64,000 nt of DNA from contig CM059975.1 in assembly GCA_030490835.1 (NCBI GenBank), positions 54,737,174-54,801,173 on the forward strand, given 5' to 3'. Made by a program: the position numbers and the translations under genes. Shown here one piece after another: positions 22,663-34,640 of the stretch; the first letter of the stretch is position 1, and each line of letters starts with the position of its first letter. The notes under the pieces are model-generated. The model had not been told where the DNA came from. It searched no databases and worked only from the letters and a program-made list of their open reading frames with translations. The stretch is from Annona cherimola (Eukaryota > Streptophyta > Magnoliopsida > Magnoliales > Annonaceae).

Positions 22663-25606
22663 TGTGAAACCCCAATCTAAGAAACGTGTATAAAATCCTA
22701 GGGTTTCAACCCTAGGTAATGTATTAATAAAATATATATTCATGAGTATGAAAACATGTGTATTCGAGGTTAAAGAAATGCAATTGTGGAATTAAACAAC
22801 GTGAATAGCGCACGTGAATAGTACACATGAATACTAACTGTGGATTAAGACATGTGATTAAGAGTTAATCACTTGGATTAACCTAATCACAAAAAGACAA
22901 ATTATGGATTTAATCACTACAAGACAAAATAGCAATATTTTTTATTATTTTAATACAAATTTGGATTTTAGTGGAAAAATAGAAAAAAATTCATAATTTG
23001 CATTCCGGGCTTCGGAATTCGATGAAATTTTTTATGGATGGTTAAAAATTTCTGATGAACATGATGAATGGGTTAATATGTGATGAAAATTACAAATCAA
23101 ACGTCAAGACGAAGCGTCAAATAGAGATCGAAAAAGTAGCTTAACTTTTAATTAAATCTACTTTTGACTTTTGAATAAAATAAAAAATAAAAAAATAAAA
23201 AAAATTAAATGAAAAGAAGCTGAAATGGCAGGGACATGCAGGCTAGGGTTGGTGAGCTTGACCAAAAATCCATGGCTTAAAATCAACATGATCATTAACC
23301 AACGGTTAGGATTGATTTAGCCTAAATTAATTAATTTAAAAAAAATAAATAAATAAAAAATAGGACTGCATAAGGTGGCTGGAGCAGGCCTAGGGTGACT
23401 GCTCTTGGCTCAAGGCATTTTTCAAAATTAAAAAGAAATACCAATTTATAATTAAATACCTCAAAGCAAGGGTGTAAATTCTAAATTCTTAAAAAATCCA
23501 ACCCTATGAATAGGGTAGCGGGAAGAACGTCCAATGCCATCAAATGTCAGCTCCACTTGAGCCATTCCAAGCACCCAAACCATCCCACACGTCCAAGGAA
23601 AGAAAGGAGTAAGTTAGAGAGAGAAAGTGTGAGAAAAAGAAGCGTATCTCCACTTCAGGTAAGTGATTTCTACCCAAATTTCTTTTGGATGTTAAGTAGT
23701 TTAAAACCATGCTTAGATAATGTTTAAGAATGAGAAAATAAGTATAGTTATAATTCTAAATCAGAATTATGCTAAAACATCAAAAATTTGGAGCAAACAT
23801 GGAGCATTCGGGAAGATAGCATATAATATGTGTAAATAATGCTCCAAAAATTATAAATGATGATTTGGGATGTAAGAATATGATAAATATGATGTTGGAA
23901 TGATGATGTATTAATTTCATAATTTTTTGAATTAAGGATTATGCTTAAGTGAATTTATGTTGATTTTTAGTATATGGAGAAAATGATTTTTTTCGCCAAG
24001 TAAATTATAATAAATTCAAAATGTATGAAATTTTCCATGATATACTAAGCATAAGCTATGTCATGGTATTTTTTATTTTTGGAACACATGAACAGTAACC
24101 CACGTTGCTGTGAACAGTGAGATTTTGGGAAAAAATTGAGATTTATTTTTATGTATTTATGAGGTTATATGGATGGAATTTTAAAGGATTTATGGATAAA
24201 AATCCATATAAGGAGGTAATGACCAAGTATATTTATAAGATAAGCCTCTATAGAAATGAGGCAATGAATGATTATAAAGCATGCATGGGAAGCAAAAATT
24301 TTTAAAATGTGATTTTATTGCTTCATTGTAAGCAAGCACAACTTTGAAAATTTGATTTTATTGCTTCATTGTAAGCAAGCATAACTTTGAAAATAGGATT
24401 TTATTCTCAAGTATTTTTATGAAATGTGTTTAAGGGTGGTTACTCCTATAATGTTTCAAATGATAAATGTTTGTTTCCTTCTCAAATGATTTTTATGAAG
24501 TTTATGATTCATGTCATGCCGGCATATGTATGTATAAACATTGTGCACAAGGAAGAGGCTTTGGTGGAGGTAGTAAGCGGATTGGCCATTCCCCTTCACT
24601 ATTGCCGAGTCACAAGGGCTATGTGCTGGCGGCGTCCTCCCAAGAGGATGGAGGCAAAGGAAAGTCATGTGTGAATGAATGCATTGCATTTTTATGAAAT
24701 GCATAAGTATGAAAAAGTTTACATGATATTTAATCGAAACAATGTTTCAAAAAGGGATGGTGCAAATAATTCTCTACATGAGAATGAAAAATCACCTGGT
24801 GTAAGAGGTATATAATGCCGAGAAAATCAAAAGTCATGCATGTAGGAGACCATGTAGCCTAATCAAGGTAAAGGACACAAGGTCCCCCTTGACGAGGCCA
24901 AGTCGAAGAGAGAGCCGGCGTATTGGACCATGCTATGTGAGATGTTTCCTGGGCTAGCGTACCCATACATGAAGGTCTATGTCAGGAATGGAAAGGAAGC
25001 ATTAGCACATCCAATATTTGTGAAATGATTTTTATGAAAAAGTTTTTATTCCATTGGTAGTTGATCACTTGGTAAGTGTCTCCTATCAAATGAGAAGAAA
25101 TGCGTTTGAATGAAAGGAAAATGTTTACTTGCAAAAGGCTTACTTACTGAGTATTATTACTCATATGTGTTTTCAAAATGACAAACAGGATATGGAGTTA
25201 ACTCATAAAGGATGCCATGTAGAAATGACCTGCAAATTTAATTGCAGTTCTACATATGCGACCAAAGGGACAAATGTATGATAATCATGTTGAACACAGG
25301 TTTTATGGATATTACAAACATGATTGTACTTATGTGAATTATTTCAATAAAAGAATATATGAATGATTTTATGATGATATGGATGAGTCTATTATGAATG
25401 ATGAATGGTGTAGAGTGCAAAGACATGAAATGATGATGAGTATATGTTTATGTGATGAAAGAAAAGAAAAAGAAATGAAAAAAAAATTGGACGAGATCCA
25501 ATTAAGCACCCGCCGTGTGATCAGGGCAACAATCCTAATCCACGTTTACCAATCGACAAGATCTTAGAGTAAGGACTATGTGGACGCCTCGGTTCGGGGC
25601 GCCACA
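22663..25606 (+). repeat. F1 LTR4 (3' LTR of the array)
   Basis: 2,944 bp, diverged from LTR2/3, ending GCGCCACA at 25606. TATA decayed to CTATGAATAG (23504-23513); GTAAGT 23659-23664. The following GCCAT is the target-site pentamer in the F2 LTR. Confidence 0.85.
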
Positions 25607-26561
25607 GCCATGTTGGTTTAAAAAGGGTTTGGTATCTTATATGCGGGTTAAAAGAGGTTTATGTAGAAAAATATTTTTGGATGTGAGAATGTCCGCATAG
25701 ATAAAAGATTTCTATGTACATGCATTGCTTTTGAATAACCTCAAGTTGGGTTATATATAAATTTAAATAAATGATGCTTTGGGACATGTAAATGTCCTCA
25801 TGGGGAAAAAGGTTATAAGAAAAATGTTTTAGGACATATAAGTGTCCTCATGCGATATGAAAAATATTTTTGGACATAGACATGTCCTCACGGTAGATGA
25901 AAAATATTTTGGGACAAACAATTATCCCCATGAGAAATGGTTTAGATGCATAGACATCACCTTTGAAATACCTCGAAATGGGGACACGCACAAAGTTTTA
26001 TGAGTGTATTATAAAGAAGATTTCTATAAAAGGTTTCTTCCTATTGGTAGTTGATCACTTGATAAGTGTCTCCTACCGAATGGGCAAGGGAAGCATTTAA
26101 ATGAAAAAAAATGCTTGCTTACTAAGTTTATCACTCACGTTTTGTTTTCCCAACCTTAGACAGGTTTAAGGCTCGAGGAAAGAAGCAAAGCTAAAAGGTA
26201 TTGGTATGTTGAAGAATGAATGGATGAATGTATTGCTTTTAATGAAATGGGATTGATTATGTATGGTGTGATAGATAAGTGATTATGTATAAAATTCTAC
26301 GCGAATTTTTATTTATGAATACATATGCTGCCTACAATATGAAAGTAAAGATACTTATATGATAAATTTTATGATGATATGGATGAGTCCACTACGAATA
26401 ATGACAAGTATATGCTTATATGATGCAAGTGAAGAAATTTTTTTTGGACGAGATAAAATTAAGAACCCGCCGCGTGATCAGGGCAACAATCCTGATCACA
26501 TTTACCAATTGAAACGGTCTTGGAGTAAGGCTTGCGGAGGCCTCGGGTCGGGGGTGCCATA
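25607..26561 (+). mobile_element. F2 5' LTR, 3' part
   Basis: Matches 33687-34640, the end of the complete F2 LTR. It ends GGGGGTGCCATA (TA instead of CA), followed by a primer site with one change (TGGTATCAGATC, 26567-26578). It contains GGACA-N6-TGTCC motifs at 25782-25797, 25832-25847 and 25872-25887, with decayed ones at 25679-25694 and 25912-25927. Non-coding. Confidence 0.82.
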
Positions 26562-27546
26562 GAGCTTGGTATCAGATCAAAGATTGGTAAAATGGCGTGG
26601 AAAGAATCATTTGATATCAAAGAGCTAGATATCAGAGGAAGGATTGGTGAATTAGTATAGGAAAAATGATAAAAGGGATAGATTGAAATTATAGGATATA
26701 CTTATGATGTGTTGATTTTATGGTTGTATGAACATATGATGATTTGTCATAAGTATGTTGCAAATATAGCAAATTGCTATGATATTTTGATAGGTAGGTG
26801 ATTCAAAAAGGAAAAGCAATTTTCCACTATGAAAAAGTGATGTTGAAAGGAAAAGTAGGAAAAAGGTAAGATTTCAAAAAAATATAGATAGAAGGTGGAT
26901 ATTTAAGGAATACATGTTATATGTAGTTCTAACTCCACCTTTTATGATTGACAGGATTAGTGATTGAAAGAGTTGCACTCAAGGTGAGTGTGTAGTCGAG
27001 GAATCCTTCCTTGATGATTTGATAATTATATATTAAGAATTATGAATTATAAGAAACTAAAAAAAACTGACCTAATTGGTCTAGAATAAGCATTCTTACT
27101 AGCTAGTACTTACGTAGTAAGAAAGAGGCAGATGAAATTAACAAAAGTCTCTTTTGACTTTAAAAGGATAAAGGGTTATATTATGTTTGGGTATAAGGAT
27201 ACTTATAATATACAAGTGTAACCACTTATATAATAAATGAATATGAAAAAGAGTAACATATAAGTACAACTACTTGTATGATAACTATATATGAGAAAGA
27301 AAGAATTGTTATTGATTCTTTCTATTAAATATGATGGATGGGTATAATAAGCTGATAAGAAAATGTTACTCAAAGATGGTAGGAAATTATTTATGATTGT
27401 ATAGAAAGTGTAAGTGGAATGGATGTGGTTATTATTAAACCTTCTGTTAAAATAATTTATTGTATATATTACAATATATGTTGTGATGAGATGAATAAAA
27501 AGTATATTAGTGTACTGATATATTTTTTTATGTATAGAAAGGAATT

Positions 27547-27675
27547 ATGCCTATCACAAGAGCGAGAGCTAGACTGAATAAAGGAAAGGCAGTGGCAGAT
27601 GAAGAACCCATAGATCGACGGGAAAAGGGTGAAACCAGTCGCAAGTCTAAGGACCAAGACAAGGAGAGGAACTAA
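27547..27675 (+). pseudogene. F2 gag N-terminal remnant
   Basis: ATG opening a basic 42-aa stretch (MPITRARARLNKG...) stopped by TAA. Further gag-like but interrupted frames follow to about 27900, including an amphipathic Glu/Val/Ala segment. The start resembles Gag N-termini of Tekay-type gypsy elements; this is a weak match from memory. Confidence 0.4.
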
Positions 27676-28067
27676 ACTCAAGAACTGGTCAACAATGGGT
27701 AAATGTGAATCCAGAATTAAATGTTGAAGGTGGGACCGCTACAGGTAACACCGTACAATTAGAATTAATAACGGAAAGGGTAGTTACATCTGTAAAGGAA
27801 GCTGTCCAACAAGCTACCCGAGAATGGGCCGCTCAAACCATAGGAATCATTTAGGATCTTTGGGAAAAGGCTCAACGGGATAAGTCAAGAGGATAGGAAG
27901 AAATTAGGCCGATACAGGTCGTACTTCCTGATCGGGTACCAGAACCTATAGGAGTTGACGACAATGGAATAGAAACACTAAAGACCCAAGAATTTCAACA
28001 AGAGAAAGAACAATTGGATCCTAGTACCAAGAAATGAAATGTAGGAAAGGAAAGAATTAAGAAACCA

Positions 28068-28493
28068 GTGACAAGAGAAACGAAGTCTAGGTGTAATAGG
28101 ATATGTGCCCCAATTTGTGGGAATTGTCACAACTGTTACTTTGGAGAGTGTTTAAAGGGTTCAAATAAATGTTATAAATGCGGTCAGACGGGTCATGTGG
28201 TGAGAAATTGTAAAAGTAGTGAGATATGGGAGAAACAATGTTTCAATTGTGGACATGTAGGACATATTGCCTTAAAATGCCCAAACAAGGTACAAAGAAC
28301 ACCCAGACTTGGAAGATTGGTGCAACAAAGGAAAGCTACAAAGGCTAAACGGCAGGAAAGCTCTACAAAGTTAGTGCAAATGCATGCATCGACTTACGAT
28401 GAGTCACGAAAGCAGGAGGACAAGAAGGTTACAGGTATGATTTATATTTTAAGAAATTTTATAGTAATATCGACTGAATTTGGTGTTACTTAG
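28068..28493 (+). CDS. F2 Gag zinc-knuckle (nucleocapsid-like) ORF, partial gag
   Basis: 141 aa. A Cys-rich lead-in (C17, C20, C23, C28) is followed by two CX2CX4HX4C zinc knuckles: C35-C38-H43-C48 and C58-C61-H66-C71. The tail is Lys/Arg/Gln-rich. Such knuckles bind retroelement RNA in Gag. The Cys cluster before the first knuckle is like the nucleocapsid of Tekay-type gypsy Gag. The capsid domain that should precede it is absent or frameshifted, so this is the end of a broken gag, although the ORF is open from its own ATG. A host CCHC protein is less likely, given the position between F2 LTRs. Confidence 0.6.
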   Translation: MTRETKSRCNRICAPICGNCHNCYFGECLKGSNKCYKCGQTGHVVRNCKSSEIWEKQCFNCGHVGHIALKCPNKVQRTPRLGRLVQQRKATKAKRQESSTKLVQMHASTYDESRKQEDKKVTGMIYILRNFIVISTEFGVT

Positions 28494-28830
28494 TCAATTA
28501 TAGTATACTGACATGTAACCATTCATGCACTACTAGTAAAAAGGATTGATAATATCATTATGTGGAATTTCCTGTTTATATGATGGTAAATATTAAGCGA
28601 AAAAAAAAGACACATTGGACATGCCGGCCATGACCCACAGGTCTGAAATAGATAGAGGAGAGGAAGTAAGCTTTAGAATTGGTCAACAAAATGACCAAGA
28701 AAAAAAGGGGGGGGGGAATTTATGATAATAACAACTATAAGATATATATAAAAAAGAGAAATAGATTGACACTAAGTGGGTCATAAGGATAGTGGAGAAA
28801 AGTATAAGTGATCTGTCGATGTATACCCAG

Positions 28831-29174
28831 CCTAAAATAGGCATAAATGGTATACAGATTATAAGTAATATAAGTATGGGAAGAAGATGGTGCACCGGCT
28901 CATAAAAAAGTCATTGACAATTATTTAAAGAATAGACGGTTTCGGGACGAAACCTGTTATAAGGGGGGGAGGATTGTGAAACCCCAACCTAAGTAGGATT
29001 CGCCTAAAATAGGCATAAATGGTATACAGATTATAAGTAATATAAGTATGGGAAGAAGATGGTGCACCGGCTCATAAAAAAGTCATTGACAATTATTTAA
29101 AGAATAGACGGTTTCGGGACGAAACCTGTTATAAGGGGGGGAGGATTGTGAAACCCCAACCTAAGTAGGATTCA
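28831..29174 (+). repeat. 172-bp tandem duplication across polypurine tract and LTR start
   Basis: 28831-29002 and 29003-29174 are the same 172 bp in tandem. Each contains hairpin, polypurine tract and the first 28 bp of the LTR, so the element has two LTR starts (28975 and 29147). Confidence 0.88.
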
Positions 29175-32100
29175 ATATATGCATTGAACATTTACATGTG
29201 ATTTATAAGTGAATTTATTGAATTTTGAATGATTTTTATGATTTTGCTAAACTATGGTAATTAGGGCTAAGGATTAGCAAAGATGATTCGAGTAATCAGT
29301 TTGAGCTGATATGGGACAATGAGAATAAAGTAAATTGTTGGTGATTAAAATGCAACAATACATCATGGATAATTATTTTAAAATATATAATATGAATTAT
29401 GAGAATTTAAAGGATAATTGTCAAGTTTAGTGGAAAAACACTAAAAAATTCATAACTCAATCCCTGTAAGGCGGATTCAAGTGAAATTTGAAAGCGAAGT
29501 TGATGACAATGGGCTTGGTATTATGGGATTATTAGGTTATGAAAATCTCCGATGAAATTGGTGTGATGATTAATTAATCATATTTCAAATCCAACCGTTA
29601 ATTTTAAATGACTATAACTTGAGCTAGGAAATTCGGATTGAGATGAAATTTGAAAAAGTTGAATGAAATTATGAGACGAAAATTTTGGAAGGTTTAGATT
29701 AAGCTAATTATGTTGGAAAAATACCTGAATTGAAAAATGTGAATATAGTTGACTTTTACACCCAAGAGTACCATGCATTTAAGGTAAAATGTGCATGGAT
29801 TAAATGCAATTTTTAATGAACCAAATAGGTGTCAAATGTAGGTGCAATGCAGAGTATTTTATGCATTAATATGTGTGGAAATTCTTTGGATATTTTGCTG
29901 GAATTAATGAGCTAAGGAAACAGCTCAAATGAGCATAGGTAGGTGGCAAGGCAAACACGTCAACTAGCTACTATTTTTGGATTTTTTTAATTTTTTATTT
30001 TATAATATATGCACATAAATAGTTGACATGTTGGGATACATAAATGATCATTTAATCATGTGGAAAAAAGCCCTGAAAATTCGTGAACAGCAGCTGCCAT
30101 TGATGAATGAAATGTGGACAACTTGTTATGCATATGGACGTGCCATAGTTTGATGCTGCTGTAATGATTTTTGCTAATTTTTTTATGCCAAATTAAAGGT
30201 TAAAATCAATGCTAATTAGGTGTTTAATTTATCCACAAATTAATATTATTAAAAAATGGAAAAAAATCTGGAAATGGACAGTAGCAAGGGACGTGATCAG
30301 TTGGACAGATGGATGGATAGGATTTGAGCAGATTTTTGCTTTAAAAAAAGTGGTAAAAAAATAATTTACATGGCTGTCATTTAACCAGATCATTAAGGGG
30401 ATAAACACACACTAAATATCTGTGGAAAAAAAATAGCACAAGTGGGGCCCGCAACTGGATCAAATCCAGCTCTATAAAGGGGGCACGTCCATGTAAGAGA
30501 GAGAGCTTTCTGAAATTTTTCTAAGTGCTCAAACTCCATCTCCCCCAAGGAAGCAGCTCACGTCCAAGCTAAAGCCAGCAAGGAGGAAGAAAGAAGGAAA
30601 AAGAAAGGGGAAAATCAGGGATTACTAATTAATCAAGTAAGTATATGTTAATTTTGATTTTATACTTCAAATCTGGAAGTTATATGATGTTATAAACCAA
30701 AATATGAACGAAGTAGTAAACGAAGGATTTCAACATGAAAATTTGTTTACAAGCTCATTATATGATGATTAAGGGATGACAAAAATTTTAGATTGAAATA
30801 TTAAGGTGGTTTCAAATTAAAAATCTGAGAAAATCAACCTAAACAGGGTAGAACAGGTGACAAGATCAGCTGTAGTAAATGACTTTTAATAATTTTTTCG
30901 GAAGGATTTTTTACATAAAATTTTTCTATGATGTATAACCCATCATGAAGATAACTCGAACAAAATAAAAATTTATTTTTGGGTGATATTAGTATGGGTT
31001 ATAATTCACGTGATTTGGGCTGACCCTAAACTCACAACACTATCCAGCACAGTGAAAATGCCAAAGTAAATATGTAATGTTAATATTTTGTGATGTAATG
31101 TTAATATTTTGTGATGAAATATTTATGAAGGTTAATTCATGTATTTAGTGACGTAAGAAAGAAATTTCAGAATTAAATATCTTAATTTGATTATAAATCA
31201 AGATTTAGAGATATCAGTACTCCGGATTTCAGCATATGTGGATAGTTTGAGACAAAATCAAAAAGAAATATGAAACCTATGTAGAAATGATCCAAATTGA
31301 TATATATGTTAGGAAAGAGTGTAATAAAGGATTAAGAACAGCAAAGGTGATTGATAATTGATGTTATTATATGTATATGGAATTAATGGGTAAATAAGAA
31401 GATGGAACTTAGAGAAAATAAGAAGACAATGGCTGTTTTGGAATTCTATTATTAGTGGATTAAAATTCCATAAAAATAGCCTAAATAAAGTGGTAATTAA
31501 GGATAAGTATCATGCTGAAAAATAGACAAAGTTGCTAACTTGGAAAATTTTATGAAATGCCTCTTATATGTGTTGCCAAATGGGCATATGTGAAAGGATA
31601 GACATGCATAGGTGATAAATGACTTATGTAATTTGATTTTATGCAAAAATGCATTAAAATATGATAAATTTCTTGAATATATAGCTGTTTAAATGCATGA
31701 TGTTAATTTTCGATTTGAGAATTGATTAATGAGGCTTAAGGCAACAACGTGTGCTTAAAATGAACACCGATGTATAAAATTTTTGGAAAATAAAAGTGAA
31801 AAATGGTATGAGGGTAATGAGCCATTAAATGATGATTATTGAATGATTATGAAGTGATTGAATGATTACCCTACTTATGAGATTTAATATAATGTGTAAT
31901 TGCCCATATAATGCACAAGTATGTGCAAATATGTGCTATTTATGCCTAATGACTTGAGAAGTCAAATGGATGATGTATGTTAATAAAAATGGATTAGAAA
32001 ACTAAGTGGGATGCAAGCAAAAGGAATATATGAAATGTTATATGATTCTTATGTAGGCAAGGTCAAAGAAAAGGCAGACTTGGGAAGCTAAAGAAACCCA

Positions 32101-33041
32101 GGTAACCAAGCGAACTTTCCAAAATATTATTTCAAAGGAATTTTATGAAATTTATGAACTTACTTTAATAAGTCGGTTTCATAGTTGCTTACAAAATAAG
32201 TAAGTGAATTTTGAAGCATAATGTTTATATTCTAGTATTAAAATTACTTGATCATGTTTATATTAATGATGTGGAGAATTGCTTATAGAGTAAGCAAGCT
32301 CAGATCTTGAAAATAGGATGTGGGTTTTAAGATGGTTTTAATATAAATAAGTTCATACAAGTGTGGTTTACAAAGAGTTTTATCTTGAAAGAGTTTAACT
32401 CTTTCATAAAATGATATTAAAAAACAAACCATGGAAATTCTATTTACAAGGAGTTTTATTGAAAAATGTAATTCTTTACAAAATGGTTTCTAGAAATAAA
32501 TAGAGGTTTTGAAATGGTTTCCATTAAATGTCATAAATTGAATTTATGTACGTATTTTGAGATTTATGTAGGTGTTTTGAAATAATCTATCAAGGTTCTT
32601 TTCAACTCTTAGAGTTGTAACACTTTAAAGATGCTTTACTCTGACATTCCAAAAAGATTTAAGGGTGACCAGTCCTACAAAATGATTTGATGAATTTTAT
32701 GTTTAAATAATGATCAAAAGATTATGCAAACTCCTCTATATATAAAAAAAACAAGGAAGTGACGTGGTCAAGACAGATAATGTCATTACAGTGGATGGAA
32801 GTGAGTTGCATATGTTTTGCTCATAAAAATGTTATTAAGAAAAGTTTTGTCTCCGTGAGTTTTGAATTAGTTCAAAAGCTTCTTAAAATGAGAATTTCAA
32901 AAGTTGTTTAGTAAATCATTAAAGTTTTGCAAAATATTATCTTCTCAAATATTTCAAATGTTTGGTAAAATGGATTTATTAAAATATTGCTAAACTCTTT
33001 AAGGGTGGTCATCCTAACATCAAGATTTGGAAAAGTTTACA

Positions 33042-33184
33042 AAAATATTTTATTTTCAAAACAACCACGCCCAGTTCTCAATTCAAGAAGGGCATAGTCT
33101 GCGAACTGAGTAGTTTAAAATATTTTATTTTCAAAACAATCATACCCAGTTCTCAATTCGAGAAGGGCATAGTCTGCGGACTAA
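33042..33184 (+). repeat. 75-bp direct repeat in F2 LTR
   Basis: Two adjacent copies starting at 33042 and 33117, differing at a few positions. Confidence 0.75.
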
Positions 33185-33755
33185 GTTGGCTTTATACATA
33201 TCAAGCTGAGGCTTGAAAAAGGGCACAGTCAAATGACTGAGCTAAGTTTTGTGAAAATCATTGCTAGCATACGAGTGTGCTCAAAATGATGTACTAGGCT
33301 CATGGTGGAGGCGGTTACGGACCAAAATGGTCGTAAACCAGAGCTCACCTCTACCTGTAGCCGAGTCGCTCAGGGAAGGCCGGAGGCCGGCGACGCCCTC
33401 TCCGAAATGAGAGGAAGCTCATGAGCAGACGCCTGGCTCGCTTGCTGTCTCATGAAAGGTTTTTTTCCTAGGGGAGGATGATCACTTGTTAAGTGTCACC
33501 AACCTGAGGGTCAGAGACACAGATCCATATGTATTTGGAACATACATATGTTCCCTGTGTTTTAAAAGTTCCAAAATGGGCACCTACTCTGTTTGGTTTT
33601 AAATGGATTTGTGTTGGTTTTAAATGGATTTATGTTTGGTTTACAGAAGATACCAAAAAAATATTTTAGGACATGAATACGTTTGCCATGTTGGTTTAAA
33701 AAGGGTTTGGTATCTTATATGCGGTTAAAAGAGGTTTATATAGAAAAATATTTTT

Positions 33756-34004
33756 GGACGTGAGAATGTCCGCATAGATAAAAGATTTCTATGCACATGC
33801 ATTGCTTTTGAATAACCTCGAGTTGGGTTATAAATAAATTTAAATAAATGATCTTTTGGGACATGTAAATGTCCTCATGGGAAAAAATGTTATAAGAAAA
33901 ATGTATTAGGACATATAAGTGTCATCATGCCATATGAAAAATATTTTTGGACATAGGCATGTCCTCATGGTAGATGAAAAATATTTTGGGACAAACAATT
34001 GTCC
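33756..34004 (+). repeat. Everted GGACA-N6-TGTCC array in F2 LTR
   Basis: Sites at 33756-33771, 33859-33874, 33909-33924 (one arm base changed), 33949-33964 and 33989-34004. Spacer is always 6 bp; the last four start 50, 40 and 40 bp apart. Confidence 0.7.
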
Positions 34005-34640
34005 CCATGAGAAATAGTTTAGATGCATAGACATCACCTTTGAAAAACATCGAAATGGGGACACGCACAAAGTTTTATGAGTGTATTATAAAGAAGATTT
34101 CTATAAAAGGTTTCTTCCTATTGGTAGTTGATCACTTGATAAGTGTCTCCTACCGAATGGGCAAGGGATGCATTTAAATAAAAAAAAATGCTTGCTTACT
34201 GAGTTTATCACTCACGTTTTATTTTCCCAACCTTAGACAGGTTTAAGGGTTAAAGAAAACAGCAAAGCTAAAAGGTATTGGTATTTTAAAGAATGAATGG
34301 ATGAATGTATTTCTTTTAATGAAATGGGATTGATTATGTATGGTGTAATAGATAAGTGATTATGTATAAAATTGTACATGAATTTTTATTTATGAATACA
34401 TATGATGCCTACAATATGAAAGTAAAGGTACTTGTACGATAAATTTTATGATGATATGGATGAGTCCACTATGAATAATGACAAGTATATGCTTATATGA
34501 TGAAAGGAAAGAAAATTTTTTTTTGGACGAGATCAAATTAAGAACCCCCCGCGTGATTAGGGCAACAATCCTGATCACATTTACCAATTGAAACGGTCTT
34601 AGAGTAAGGCTTGTGGAGGCCTCGAGTCGGGGGCGCCACA

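Larger units (their letters stand above)
12246..25606 (+). mobile_element. F1 tandem array: four LTRs, three non-coding internal regions
   Basis: Structure LTR1 (5'-truncated)-int1-LTR2-int2-LTR3-int3-LTR4 with a 3,705-bp period (3,706 for the last step). LTRs start TGTGAAACCCC after a polypurine tract and end GGGGCGCCACA before TTGGTATCAGAGC, complementary to initiator Met-tRNA. The internal regions of about 695 bp code for nothing, so this is a large-LTR non-autonomous element of the LARD type, gypsy-like (Tekay-like) by its termini. LTR2 and LTR3 differ at about 5 of 3,010 positions, whereas LTR1 and LTR4 are clearly more diverged. The array ends at 25606 inside an F2 LTR. The flanking pentamer is GCCAT; its left partner is deleted. 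Confidence 0.88.
26562..29146 (+). mobile_element. F2 internal region with gag remnants only
   Basis: About 2.6 kb between the F2 LTRs. It holds a decayed gag beginning at 27547, a zinc-knuckle ORF at 28068 and a 172-bp tandem duplication at its end. No protease, RT, RNase H or integrase sequence was seen. This resembles the gag-only terminal-repeat retrotransposons (TR-GAG) known from plants, but the capsid part looks lost or frameshifted. 26579-27546 and 28494-28830 hold nothing I can assign. Confidence 0.7.
29147..34640 (+). repeat. F2 3' LTR (complete, 5,494 bp)
   Basis: TGTGAAACCCC to GCGCCACA; unusually long for a plant LTR. TATA box CTATAAAGG at 30472-30480; CAAGTAAGTAT donor-like site with GTAAGT at 30637-30642, 165 bp later. 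It includes a 75-bp direct repeat at 33042-33184 and a GGACA-N6-TGTCC array at 33756-34004. It ends within Athila-like pol sequence, so GGCTG (34641-34645) is the predicted target duplication. Confidence 0.82.

Noticed and set aside
25607..25611. GCCAT as target-site duplication of the F1 array
   Set aside because: Only the right copy exists; the left side is deleted, so it cannot be confirmed.
28068..28493. Host CCHC zinc-finger gene
   Set aside because: Sits between F2 LTRs in the gag position and matches Gag nucleocapsid layout; kept as a gag remnant.
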